DNA from: an uncultured Bacillota bacterium
GTDB lineage: Bacteria > Bacillota > Dehalobacteriia > UBA7702
Direction of reading: 5' to 3'
NCBI GenBank assembly: GCA_902796855.1
Contig: CADBQN010000044.1
Location: forward strand, 1 to 47,516
Length of the DNA stretch: 47,516 nt
Below are positions 8,532-17,022 of the stretch, piece by piece. Each line of letters opens with the position of its first letter. Position 1 is the first letter of the stretch. The translations under genes and the position numbers were made by a program. The notes under the pieces were generated by a model. It worked only from the letters and a program-made list of their open reading frames with translations. It had not been told where the DNA came from and made no database searches.

Positions 8532-8575
8532 TTGATAAAAGGGTACAAAAGAAAAAGATATGGGGTGAATTCGAT

Positions 8576-10801
8576 ATGGCAAAAAAAACGCCCGCTTTTC
8601 AGCGGCACTGTGAGGATCTGAACAAATACGCCGTCGCGAAGAACGTTCCCGTTTGGGTTGGCGGCGAAAAAATCGTCGCGGATCGGGTCGTGAAGACGGC
8701 GTGTCCCCACAACTGTTACGATACCTGCGGCATGCTGGTTTACGTGAAAGACGAAAAGGTTATAAAAATTGAGGGTGATCCGGAGCATCCAATCACACGC
8801 GGACATCTCTGTCTCAAAGGTTATTCCAACGTTCAAAAAATAAACAGTCCAGATAGAGTCAAGTATCCTATGCTCCGTACCGGGGAACGAGGGGAGGGTA
8901 AATTCCGCCGCATCAGCTGGGACGAAGCTTTCGACTACATGGTGAAAAAAATCACCGCCATGCGGAGCAAGTACGGCAGCGAGTCGCTGGTGGAATACTG
9001 TTATTCCGGCAATCGGGAGCACATGGCCAAAGCCGTGAGCGGCCGGTTTCTGAACCTTTTCGGCGCGACCAAGCTCGTGGGCAGTTTCTGCCTGCTTTCC
9101 GGGGCGGCGGGTTCCTATCAGACCGTCGGCTATCAGCACACGATGTCGCCGGAAGTGTGGAGCGAGAACTGCGAGGCTGTCATGCTGGTCGGGCGGAATC
9201 CGTCCTTCACGAATCCGCACATCTATCCGTTCCTCTATCGGGCGAAGGAGCGCGGCGCTCTGCTCATCGTTTCCGATCCTTACGTTACCGCCGTGGCCTC
9301 CAAGGCCGATCTGCATCTGCAGCCCCGGCCCGGCACCGACGGCGCCATGGCTCTCGGCATGATGCACTGGATCATCAAAAACGATCTCCACAATAAAGAG
9401 TTCATCGCCAAATACACCCACGGTTTTGAGGAGCTGACCAAGCTGCTGGAAAAATGGACGCCGGAATATACCGAGGAGATCACCGAGATCCCCAAGGAAA
9501 AACTGATTCGCGCGGCGGAGATCTTCGCCACCAAGGAAACGCATCTGGAATGCGGCTACGGTCACCAGCGCTACAGCAACGGCCATCAGGTGCAGCGCGC
9601 CATGGCCTGTCTGGCGGCGATCTGCGGCCACATCGGCAAAGCCTCCGCCAATTACAATTTCATCGACTCCATGGGCTTCCCCGGCATCGAGGGCTTCGCC
9701 AAGACGGCGGCGGTCACGTCCCCCGCCGGCGCGGAGATCAAGCCCACCAGAATGATCAACATCGCCACCTTCGCCAAAGCGGTGCACGAGGCGAAGGACC
9801 CACCCATTAAAGGCGTTATTTGTTATCGGGGCGGCCTTGTTTCCCAGCAGCCCTGGGTTGACTATACCATCGCGGCATTGAAAAAATTGGATCTGTTCGT
9901 TGTCATTGAGCAGTTCATGACCGATGACACCGACTGGGCGGATCTCGTCCTGCCCGGCTGTCATTTTCTGGAACAATACGGCCTGCATACCTCCTATTGG
10001 CATCATTTTAATCAGATTTTGGTGCCGGTCTGTCAACCTTACTACGAAGCCGTGCCCGACCTTGAGATTTTTGAGGAGCTGGGACGGCGGCTGGGATACG
10101 CGGAATATTTCCCCAGGGAACGCACGGGTTTGGATTACATTCGGATGCTCATCGGCGACAACACCGATGTGGACGCCGCCACTTCTCCCAACGGCCCTGT
10201 CCGTCTCGGCGAGGAATGGTGCCCCCGCGTTCCTTACGAAAAGAAGGATTTCAACACGCCCACCGGCAAGGTGGAGCTGTATTCCACCATGATGGAAGAG
10301 CGCGGGAAGAAGTTTAAAGGGGATTACGAGCCCCTGCCGCACTTCATTGAGCCCGATGAAAGTCCCTGCCGGACGCCGGAACTGTTTAAGAAATACCCGC
10401 TGACGTGCATTTCTCAGCATCCGGCTTTCAGAACTCATTCCCAGTTCTATAATCTTCCCTGGATCCAGGAGATCGAGGGGCCGCCCAAGATTTTTATCAA
10501 TGAGGCCGACGCCGCCGCCCGCGGCATCAAAGACGGCGATAAAGTCCGCGTGTTCAACGACCGCGGCGAGCTGACGAACATCCTGGCCCGGGTCTCCATC
10601 CGCGTCCGGCGCAACGTCGCCGAGCTGAGCAGCGGCATGTGGGTGAAATTGGGCGGCAGCGTCAACAAGCTGACGTCTCTGAGCATCGGCGGTCCCCGGG
10701 ATGTCCTCTCGGAGGACGGGATCATGTATGAGTACCATCCGCTGTACGACGGCAACACCACGGCCTATTTCAATTCCCTGGTGGAAGTCGAGAAAATGTG
10801 A
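8576..10801 (+). CDS. Molybdopterin (bis-PGD) oxidoreductase, DMSO-reductase family
   Basis: A 741-residue catalytic subunit. A [4Fe-4S] motif near the N-terminus is C43-x3-C47-x3-C51-x27-C79, followed by the usual molybdopterin-oxidoreductase domains and a C-terminal molydopterin dinucleotide-binding domain (about 610-740). The likely metal ligand is C172 in GSFCLLSGAAGS, but this needs structural alignment. There is no twin-arginine signal, so the enzyme should be cytoplasmic. With the next gene it forms a two-subunit soluble complex without a membrane anchor, resembling in layout the transhydroxylase type more than respiratory reductases. The substrate cannot be predicted. It is the first gene after the sigma-54 promoter and heads the operon that continues into corrinoid methyl transfer. 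Confidence 0.88.
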   Translation: MAKKTPAFQRHCEDLNKYAVAKNVPVWVGGEKIVADRVVKTACPHNCYDTCGMLVYVKDEKVIKIEGDPEHPITRGHLCLKGYSNVQKINSPDRVKYPMLRTGERGEGKFRRISWDEAFDYMVKKITAMRSKYGSESLVEYCYSGNREHMAKAVSGRFLNLFGATKLVGSFCLLSGAAGSYQTVGYQHTMSPEVWSENCEAVMLVGRNPSFTNPHIYPFLYRAKERGALLIVSDPYVTAVASKADLHLQPRPGTDGAMALGMMHWIIKNDLHNKEFIAKYTHGFEELTKLLEKWTPEYTEEITEIPKEKLIRAAEIFATKETHLECGYGHQRYSNGHQVQRAMACLAAICGHIGKASANYNFIDSMGFPGIEGFAKTAAVTSPAGAEIKPTRMINIATFAKAVHEAKDPPIKGVICYRGGLVSQQPWVDYTIAALKKLDLFVVIEQFMTDDTDWADLVLPGCHFLEQYGLHTSYWHHFNQILVPVCQPYYEAVPDLEIFEELGRRLGYAEYFPRERTGLDYIRMLIGDNTDVDAATSPNGPVRLGEEWCPRVPYEKKDFNTPTGKVELYSTMMEERGKKFKGDYEPLPHFIEPDESPCRTPELFKKYPLTCISQHPAFRTHSQFYNLPWIQEIEGPPKIFINEADAAARGIKDGDKVRVFNDRGELTNILARVSIRVRRNVAELSSGMWVKLGGSVNKLTSLSIGGPRDVLSEDGIMYEYHPLYDGNTTAYFNSLVEVEKM

Positions 10802-10816
10802 GACGAGGTGGAGATC

Positions 10817-11344
10817 ATGAAAAACGCCCAGATTACCTTATATATCGACACAAAGCGCTGCATGAACTGCCGCGCCTGTGAAATCGCCTGCAAGCTTGAG
10901 CACGATCTGCCCGTCGGCCCCCGTTATACGATGGTGACGGAAACGGATCTGATGGTGGAGGGCGAGCCGAAATCCATGTTTTTGCCCACGCCCTGTCTCC
11001 ACTGCGGCGACGCCCCCTGTCTTTCGGCCTGTCCCGCCGGCGCTATCAGCAAGCGGAGCGACGGCATCGTTTTGGTCAACAAGGATAAATGCATCGGCTG
11101 TCACGAGTGTCTGTGGGCCTGCCCCTTCGGTATTCCCCAGTTCGGCAGCGACGGCAAAATGGAAAAATGCACCCTCTGCGCCCACCGCGTCGATGAGGGC
11201 GACCGCCCGGCCTGTGCCAGGGCCTGTCCCGCCGAGGCGATCTTAGTGGGTACCACCGCCGAGATTTCCGAAACGCTGCGCCGCCGCTACGCCGGCACCG
11301 CTTTTGCAAAGACGCTTCTCGGCGGCGCCGCCCAGGGACGCTGA
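10817..11344 (+). CDS. 4Fe-4S ferredoxin-type electron-transfer subunit (NrfC/DmsB-like)
   Basis: A 175-residue polyferredoxin. Four cysteine groups are visible: CMNCRACEIAC, CLHCGDAPCLSAC, CIGCHECLWAC and CTLCAHRV followed by CARAC, enough for four [4Fe-4S] clusters as in DmsB/NrfC-type beta subunits. The ATG at 10817 follows GAGGTGGAG; a GTG at 10808 is in frame but would bury that site. It starts 15 bp after the molybdenum subunit and should carry electrons to or from it. No membrane anchor subunit is present, so the complex probably exchanges electrons with a soluble carrier. Confidence 0.88.
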   Translation: MKNAQITLYIDTKRCMNCRACEIACKLEHDLPVGPRYTMVTETDLMVEGEPKSMFLPTPCLHCGDAPCLSACPAGAISKRSDGIVLVNKDKCIGCHECLWACPFGIPQFGSDGKMEKCTLCAHRVDEGDRPACARACPAEAILVGTTAEISETLRRRYAGTAFAKTLLGGAAQGR

Positions 11345-11474
11345 AAGGCGGCCGTTTCAATACGATAGAATCCGGTTTCAGGTGCCGATCCCGACGGTCA
11401 AATCCCCGTCTTCAGGCCGCGTTTCGGCCCGAAAAGCCGCGGAATCTATAAATATTATTTAAGGAGGAAGACCC

Positions 11475-11822
11475 ATGACCAAAGCGCAAGAAATCTTAAA
11501 GGAATTCCAGGAAGGCTTGGGAAAGGCGCAAAATGAGATGCCCAAAACGATACAGGCCTACTTGGACCTGGAAAAATACGCCTGCGCCAACTACAACACC
11601 TTTGACGCGAAAACAAAGGAGCTTTTTATGCTGGCCCAGGGCGTGAGGACCCCGTGTAAGTACTGTATTGTCATCCACACTTACAACGCCATCAAAGAAG
11701 GCGCCACCAAAGAAGAGATCTACGAAGCGGCCAGCACGGCGATTCCCTTCGGCGGAGCCAAGACCTTCGCCTACGCCTGCACCTATCTGACCGACGCCGT
11801 GGACAGCTTCTGGGTGGACTGA
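11475..11822 (+). CDS. Carboxymuconolactone decarboxylase / AhpD-like protein
   Basis: A 115-residue alpha-helical protein of the CMD/AhpD family. The redox motif CKYCIVIHTYNAIKEGAT has the CxxC plus downstream histidine of AhpD-like peroxidase-reducing members. AAGGAGG lies just before the ATG. It sits between the molybdenum enzyme genes and the corrinoid genes on the same strand, with 130-bp gaps on each side in which I saw no clear terminator. It may protect the oxygen-sensitive enzymes or act in substrate processing; neither can be shown from sequence. The family call is secure. Confidence 0.85.
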   Translation: MTKAQEILKEFQEGLGKAQNEMPKTIQAYLDLEKYACANYNTFDAKTKELFMLAQGVRTPCKYCIVIHTYNAIKEGATKEEIYEAASTAIPFGGAKTFAYACTYLTDAVDSFWVD

Positions 11823-11955
11823 GGCGGCCTCACCGCCGCCGGCGGAACGACCAACGATAAAAAAGCAAGGTTCCGATCTGACAAAGGTTTCCGTATGCTG
11901 CAGCGCGCAGATGTTAAATACAGATATAGAACATGAATAATAAGGAGGTTTCAAA

Positions 11956-12591
11956 ATGGCATTTGAAAAAGTAAGAGATGCTATGTTGGCAACAGACAGC
12001 GAATTAGTGGTGAAAGAAATCAACGCGGAACTGGCGAAAGGCGCGGATCCGAAGGCTATCTTCGACGTGCTCACCGACGCCATGGGAGAAATCGGCGATC
12101 TTTTCAGTGAAATGAAAATGTTCCTGCCCGAAGTGATGCTGGCCACCGAAGCCATGAACGAGGCTTTCGCCATTTTAGGGGCGGAAATGCAGAAACAGGA
12201 TCAGGCCATTGAAAACCTGGGCACCGTTGTGATCGGCACCGTCAAAGGCGACGTTCACACCGTCGGCAAGGATATGGTCACCGGTACGCTGAACACCGCC
12301 GGTTTCAAAGTCTTTGATATCGGCATCGATTCCTCTCCCCAGGATTTCGTTGAAATCGCTGAAAGAGAAGGCGCCGACATCATCGGTCTTTCGGCCCTGA
12401 TGACCGCGACCATGCCCAGTCAGAAGGACGTCATTGAGTTCCTGGAATCCAAGGGCATCAGAGAAAAATATAAAGTCCTCGTCGGCGGCGGCGTCGTGAC
12501 CCAGGAATGGGCCGACGAAATCGGCGCGGATGGTTACAGCAAAGACGCCGTAGGCGCCGTGGATGTCGCCAAGAGACTGGTAGGCAGATAA
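11956..12591 (+). CDS. Corrinoid (B12-binding) methyltransferase carrier protein, MtmC/MttC type
   Basis: A 211-residue protein with an N-terminal four-helix cap (about 1-85) and a Rossmann-like B12-binding domain. The motif GTVKGDVHTVGKD supplies the lower-axial histidine H101, followed by GLSALMTATM and VLVGGGVV, all typical of methylamine and methanol corrinoid proteins. AAGGAGG lies 9 bases before the ATG. It precedes the MtmB-like methyltransferase by 63 bp and would accept the methyl group from its substrate, then pass it to the methyl-H4folate transferase encoded downstream. Confidence 0.92.
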   Translation: MAFEKVRDAMLATDSELVVKEINAELAKGADPKAIFDVLTDAMGEIGDLFSEMKMFLPEVMLATEAMNEAFAILGAEMQKQDQAIENLGTVVIGTVKGDVHTVGKDMVTGTLNTAGFKVFDIGIDSSPQDFVEIAEREGADIIGLSALMTATMPSQKDVIEFLESKGIREKYKVLVGGGVVTQEWADEIGADGYSKDAVGAVDVAKRLVGR

Positions 12592-12654
12592 GAGGAAACG
12601 CCCGATACGGATCCCGCGAAACCATTCTTTATTTTAGATTAGGAGGTATACAAA

Positions 12655-14049
12655 GTGAGAGGTAAAATTTTTACATATTGGAATCGTTCCGAATCCGGCC
12701 CCATCATGACAGAAAAAGATTTCGACCTGAAAGTCTACTGGCCGGCCGTGAAAAAAGTGGTAAAAAAATATAATATTGAGTACAATCCCGATGAAGTGGT
12801 TCCGCAGTCGGTCGATCAGATTAACGACATCTATAAAGCCGCCCGGGAACTGTTCCTGGAAGTCGGCGTGTTCAACGTCACCACCGGCCGCCGGATCACC
12901 TGGACGGAAAAGGAACTGGACGACACGATGAAGAAATTCCCGTCTGAAATGACGGTGGGTGAAGGCCGCGACGCCTGCCACTTCGATCATCGTGTACTGA
13001 ACGATCCCCGTCCGGCGAACTGCCTCGGCCGCGTCCTCGGCCCCCAGGATCCGGCCCTGCTCGACCGCGTGTTCTACGCCTACGCTTCGGAACACCGCAT
13101 CGACCACTGCTGCTTCCAGGGGATCATCCCCTACATCAACGGCGCGAAAGTCAGACCCTGGAGCCCGCATGAAATCTCCGCCGAGCTGAAACGCGTCTCC
13201 GAAATGGATCACGCCCGCCGCCGGGCCGGACGTCCCGGCATGTCCGACTGGTCCAGCGCCCCCGTATCGCTCCAGGCCGCCATGGCCGCGATGAACTCCG
13301 ATTCCGGCATGCGCAAAGGCGATGTCCGCCACATTTACATCATGCCGCATCTGAAAACCAGCTACGAACAGTTCACCAGAACGATGGCCACCTTCGCTTT
13401 CGGTCACCATCAATGGGGCATCGGCCAGGCTTATGTGGGCGGTCTTTCCGGCTCCCCCAACATGGCCGCCGTCGTCTCCTGCGCTGAGCTCTTCGCCTAC
13501 TGCATGCTCTACAATCCTTCCGCTCTGGGTCTGTGGACCGCCGACGGCATGTACTTTGCCACCACCAGCCGCACGGCTCTGTGGGTGTGCTTCCATGCCG
13601 GCGCCGCCTGGGTCAACAACACCAATACGTTCAGCTTAGACGGCGCTCCCTACGGCGTTGTCGCCTCGGGCCCCTGCACCGAAACGTATTTCTGGGAACA
13701 TGCCGCCGCCGCCATCGGCGACGCCGTGACCGGAATGAACAGCGGCGGCGGTACCGGCTGGCAGAGCGCTCTGACCATGGGCGCCACCCCGATCGGTGCC
13801 CGTTTCGCCAGCGAAGTCTGCGACGCTGTCTGCGAAGCTCAGATCGGCTGGAAGGAAGCGAACCGTCTGGTCAATTACTGCCTGGACAAGTATATGGACC
13901 GCATGGACGCTCATACGCTGCATGAAGGCGGGAAACGCTTTGATGAATGCTATGATGTGGAAACCTGCGAACCGACTCAGGAATATCTCGATCTGTATAA
14001 CAAGGTCAAGAACGAACTCCGCGAACAGGGCCTGAAAAACCTGGGATAA
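12655..14049 (+). CDS. MtmB-family (monomethylamine) methyltransferase homologue lacking pyrrolysine
   Basis: A 464-residue protein, close to the 458 residues of archaeal MtmB. From memory of the Methanosarcina sequence, shared blocks are GxGRDA (about 102-107), AGRPGM (191-196), SGPCTE and the C-terminal FDECYDVETCEPTQEYL. In MtmB the residue three after AGRPGM is pyrrolysine (amber codon); here it is W199, codon TGG at 13249-13251, and there is no internal amber. The start is GTG 12655, eight bases after AGGAGG. It lies between its corrinoid protein and the folate methyltransferase, so a substrate:corrinoid methyltransferase role is well supported. The substrate is unknown; without pyrrolysine a plain methylamine is doubtful, and a quaternary amine or other methyl donor is possible. 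Confidence 0.85.
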   Translation: MRGKIFTYWNRSESGPIMTEKDFDLKVYWPAVKKVVKKYNIEYNPDEVVPQSVDQINDIYKAARELFLEVGVFNVTTGRRITWTEKELDDTMKKFPSEMTVGEGRDACHFDHRVLNDPRPANCLGRVLGPQDPALLDRVFYAYASEHRIDHCCFQGIIPYINGAKVRPWSPHEISAELKRVSEMDHARRRAGRPGMSDWSSAPVSLQAAMAAMNSDSGMRKGDVRHIYIMPHLKTSYEQFTRTMATFAFGHHQWGIGQAYVGGLSGSPNMAAVVSCAELFAYCMLYNPSALGLWTADGMYFATTSRTALWVCFHAGAAWVNNTNTFSLDGAPYGVVASGPCTETYFWEHAAAAIGDAVTGMNSGGGTGWQSALTMGATPIGARFASEVCDAVCEAQIGWKEANRLVNYCLDKYMDRMDAHTLHEGGKRFDECYDVETCEPTQEYLDLYNKVKNELREQGLKNLG

Positions 14050-14167
14050 GATGACACTAAAAAGGGTTGCCGCGTTCAAGCAATTCGCGATGAGGGTCAA
14101 CCGGCAGCGATGCAGGTGAAAAACGCCGCAGCATACGAATTTGAAAATCCGAAAGGAGAAAATTTTC

Positions 14168-15016
14168 ATGGAAACAATCGTAAAGAGTAAAACAAAAACT
14201 GTCGTCATTGGCCCCGAGCACCCCTTTACCATCATTGGGGAACGCATCAACCCCACGGGACGAAAAGCCTTCGCCGCCGAACTGAAAGAGGGCAATCTGG
14301 AACGCGTCGCTTACGACGCGAAAAAACAGGTGGAAGCCGGCGCTCACATCCTCGATGTGAACGTCGGAGCCGCCGGTGTCGACGAAAAGAAACTGATGAA
14401 GGAAGCCTGTCAACTGCTGGATGAGATCACCGACGTTCCCCTCTGCTTCGATTCCTCCAAAAGCGACGTGCTGGAAACGGCGCTGAAGTTCTATGAGGGG
14501 AAAGCGCTGGTCAATTCCGTCACCGGCGAGGAAGAACGGATGAACGCCGTGCTGCCGCTGGTGAAAGAATACGGCGCCGCCGTTATTGTTCTGCCCTTCG
14601 GCGAGGGAGGCATCCCCGACAGCGCCGACGAGCGGTTCCGCATCGCCGCCGATATCGTGGAACGCGGCGAAAAACTCGGCATCCCCCGCGAGGATATGGT
14701 GATCGACTGTCTCACGATGACGCTGAGCTCCAACGCCGCCGCGGGGAAGATTACCCTGGATACGATGAAGCGCATCCGCGATGAGCTGGGCTGCAATATG
14801 TCGCTGGGTGTGAGCAACATCTCCTTCGGCCTGCCGGACCGTGAGACCATCAATTCCGTATTCATGGTCGCGGCCATTGAAAACGGCCTGACCGCGGCGA
14901 TTATCGATCCCACGAAACCGGAAATGAAAAAGGCCGTTCTGATCCAGGATATGCTCGCCGGCAAGGATAAACACTGCATGACCTACATCAGAGAAAGCAG
15001 AAAAAACCTCAGCTAA
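14168..15016 (+). CDS. Methyltetrahydrofolate:corrinoid methyltransferase (MtvA/MtgA/AcsE-like)
   Basis: A 282-residue pterin-binding (DHPS-like) TIM-barrel enzyme. Motifs are GERINPTGRKAF near the N-terminus, AGAHILDVNVGAAGVDE, a CFDSSKSDVLE strand and the VSNISFGLPDR segment, all characteristic of the MetH/AcsE/MtvA pterin-binding family. It would move the methyl group from the methylated corrinoid protein to tetrahydrofolate. The chosen ATG (14168) follows AAAGGAG by nine bases; an in-frame TTG at 14141 has no such site. Its place after the MtmB-like gene fits bacterial demethylation, where folate replaces coenzyme M as the final methyl acceptor. Confidence 0.92.
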   Translation: METIVKSKTKTVVIGPEHPFTIIGERINPTGRKAFAAELKEGNLERVAYDAKKQVEAGAHILDVNVGAAGVDEKKLMKEACQLLDEITDVPLCFDSSKSDVLETALKFYEGKALVNSVTGEEERMNAVLPLVKEYGAAVIVLPFGEGGIPDSADERFRIAADIVERGEKLGIPREDMVIDCLTMTLSSNAAAGKITLDTMKRIRDELGCNMSLGVSNISFGLPDRETINSVFMVAAIENGLTAAIIDPTKPEMKKAVLIQDMLAGKDKHCMTYIRESRKNLS

Positions 15017-15064
15017 AAAAGCGCGCTCCCGCTTAGGCGGCGCGAAACGAAGGAGGTCTTTGCG

Positions 15065-16909
15065 ATGCGTATGATCATTCTCGACGAAGAGCAGCGTAAG
15101 GAATACGAAATGCCGGAAGGCCTGAGCGTCATTGAATGTCTGCTCCGGTATGACCTGCCGGTACGGAACGACTGCGCCGCCAAGGGGAACTGCGGCAAAT
15201 GCCGCGTCCGCACCATCGCGGGGAACCTCTCTCCGGAAACCGAAATCGAGCGGGAGCACCTTTCCAAAGAAGAATTAGACCAAGGCTGGTTCCTGGCGTG
15301 CCAGAGGGCGGCAAAAAGCGATGTCACCCTCAGGCTCAGCTATGGCCGGGACGCCGGTTACCGCAAGACGATGCTGGCGGAAAAGGAAGACGCCCTCGCG
15401 GGGGATCCCGTGGTGCAAAGGGGGGTCTTTTCCATGTCCGAACCGGATCTCAGCGATCAGGTGCCCGATTGGGAGCGGCTGCTGGCCGCCGTCGGCGGTT
15501 CCGTCAGCCGGGAAGCGATTCCCCGCGGCCTTTTGAGCGCTCTCCCCGAGCTGCTGCGAAAGGAAGATTTCACCGTCACCGTGACGACGGTAGCGAACCG
15601 TCTGGCGGCGGTGACGCCCGGAAAATCGGAGCGACGTCCCTTCGGCGCCGTCTGCGACATCGGGACGACGACCCTTGCCGTCTATCTCGTGGATCTGGCC
15701 ACGGGCATCACCCGCGGCGCCGCGGCGAAGACCAATCCCCAGGTCAGCTTTGGTACCGACGTGATTTCCCGCATCAACAGCGTTTCCGAGGACTTTTCCG
15801 CCCTCGAAAAGATGCACGGCGACATCGTCGCCGCCATCGCCGAGCTCATGGCGGGCCTCCTTGAGGAGAATGACCTTTCGGCGGACGACCTCTTCGCCAT
15901 GACCGTCGTGGGCAACACGACGATGAGCCACCTCTTCGCCAAAGCGGACCCGCGCCGTCTGGCGACGGCGCCCTTTGTTTTCTGCTTTAAACAGGGGCTC
16001 ACCTTTCGCGGCAGGGATTTCCCCCTGCCGATGCACCCCGAAGGCGAGGTCTTTCTCCTGCCCAATGTCGCCGGTTATGTCGGTTCCGATACCGTCGGTG
16101 TCATGCTCTCCGTCGATATCCTGAACCGGAGCGGCTGCGCCATCGCGGTGGATCTGGGCACCAACGGCGAAATCGTCCTGTCCGGCAACGGCCGCGTACT
16201 GGCCTGTTCCACCGCGGCGGGGCCCGCTTTTGAGGGCGCCAAAATCAAAAACGGTATGCGGGCGGGAGCCGGTGCCATCGAGAAAGTCCGGATCAGCGAC
16301 GGCGAAATCGAGCTGAAGATCATCGATGAAGCTCCGCCGGCGGGCATCTGCGGCTCCGGCCTGATCGATGCCGCGGCGCAGATGCTGAAAGCCGGTCTGA
16401 TCGACGCTTCCGGCTGCCTCCTGCCGCCGGATACCGACTTCCCCCTGGCGGAAAATCTCCGCCGCCGCCTGCGCAAAGGCGATCAGGGCCTCGATGAGTT
16501 CGTTTTAGCGGCCAAAGGCGAGTACGGCAACGACGCGGACGTCGTCATCAGCCAGAAGGATATTCGCGAGCTGCAGCTGGGCAAAGGCGCCGTCGCCGCC
16601 GGCATCACCGTTCTGCTGCGGGAGATGAACATCACCGCCGAAGAAGTCGACCGTCTGTTCCTCGCCGGGGCGTTCGGCAACTACATGGACGTCCGCCACG
16701 CCGTTATGCTGGGGCTGTTCCCCGGCATCAGCGTGGAAAAGGTCGAGGCCGTCGGCAACGCCGCCGCCTACGGCGGCCGTTTGGCGCTGCTCTCCCGGGA
16801 AAAACGCGCCGCCGCCGAAGAACTTGCCGAAAAGACGGAGCATATCGAGCTCTCTACCAGCGCGGCGTTTTACGATATTTTCATGCGGGAGATGAATTTC
16901 CCCGGCTGA
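15065..16909 (+). CDS. Corrinoid reductive activase (RamA/RACE type, 2Fe-2S plus ASKHA domain)
   Basis: A 614-residue activator. The N-terminal plant-type 2Fe-2S domain has C37-x5-C43-x2-C46 and C79. The rest is the DUF4445/ASKHA ATPase region with DIGTTTLAVYLVD and VDLGTNGEI phosphate-binding motifs, and NVAGYVGSDTVG between them. Such proteins use ATP to drive reduction of inactive cob(II)alamin to cob(I)alamin in corrinoid proteins. GGAGG lies eight bases before the ATG. It is the last gene of the operon and the only such activase in the window, so it may also serve the MttB and MtbB systems. A terminator hairpin follows. Confidence 0.92.
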   Translation: MRMIILDEEQRKEYEMPEGLSVIECLLRYDLPVRNDCAAKGNCGKCRVRTIAGNLSPETEIEREHLSKEELDQGWFLACQRAAKSDVTLRLSYGRDAGYRKTMLAEKEDALAGDPVVQRGVFSMSEPDLSDQVPDWERLLAAVGGSVSREAIPRGLLSALPELLRKEDFTVTVTTVANRLAAVTPGKSERRPFGAVCDIGTTTLAVYLVDLATGITRGAAAKTNPQVSFGTDVISRINSVSEDFSALEKMHGDIVAAIAELMAGLLEENDLSADDLFAMTVVGNTTMSHLFAKADPRRLATAPFVFCFKQGLTFRGRDFPLPMHPEGEVFLLPNVAGYVGSDTVGVMLSVDILNRSGCAIAVDLGTNGEIVLSGNGRVLACSTAAGPAFEGAKIKNGMRAGAGAIEKVRISDGEIELKIIDEAPPAGICGSGLIDAAAQMLKAGLIDASGCLLPPDTDFPLAENLRRRLRKGDQGLDEFVLAAKGEYGNDADVVISQKDIRELQLGKGAVAAGITVLLREMNITAEEVDRLFLAGAFGNYMDVRHAVMLGLFPGISVEKVEAVGNAAAYGGRLALLSREKRAAAEELAEKTEHIELSTSAAFYDIFMREMNFPG

Positions 16910-16947
16910 CGCCGTCAGCCTCCGGTAAAAACGCGCTGTGAAGAATC

Positions 16948-16999
16948 AAAAGACCTGCTCCCAAAGGTGGAGGGATGCCTTTGGCGGCGGGTCTTTTTT
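16948..16999. terminator. Bidirectional terminator between the activase and amidase genes
   Basis: AAAAGACC (16948-16955) pairs with GGTCTTTT (16990-16997), and CCAAAGG (16961-16967) pairs with CCTTTGG (16978-16984). Ts follow on the plus strand and As precede it, so it can serve both converging genes. Confidence 0.7.
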
Positions 17000-17022
17000 C
17001 GCGCGGTTTGGAAAGGCCGGGT

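Noticed and set aside
8366-10738. 790-codon minus-strand frame opposite the molybdenum enzyme
   Set aside because: It is the GC-rich shadow of a well-identified gene, has no ribosome site or recognisable domain, and spans the sigma-54 promoter.
11345-11955. Cobalamin riboswitch or second sigma-54 promoter before the corrinoid genes
   Set aside because: No B12-box was found, and the best GG/GC pair in the gap has a 9-base spacing instead of 10.
14057-15259. 400-codon minus-strand frame opposite the folate methyltransferase
   Set aside because: Antisense of two recognised genes, with no family features or start signals.
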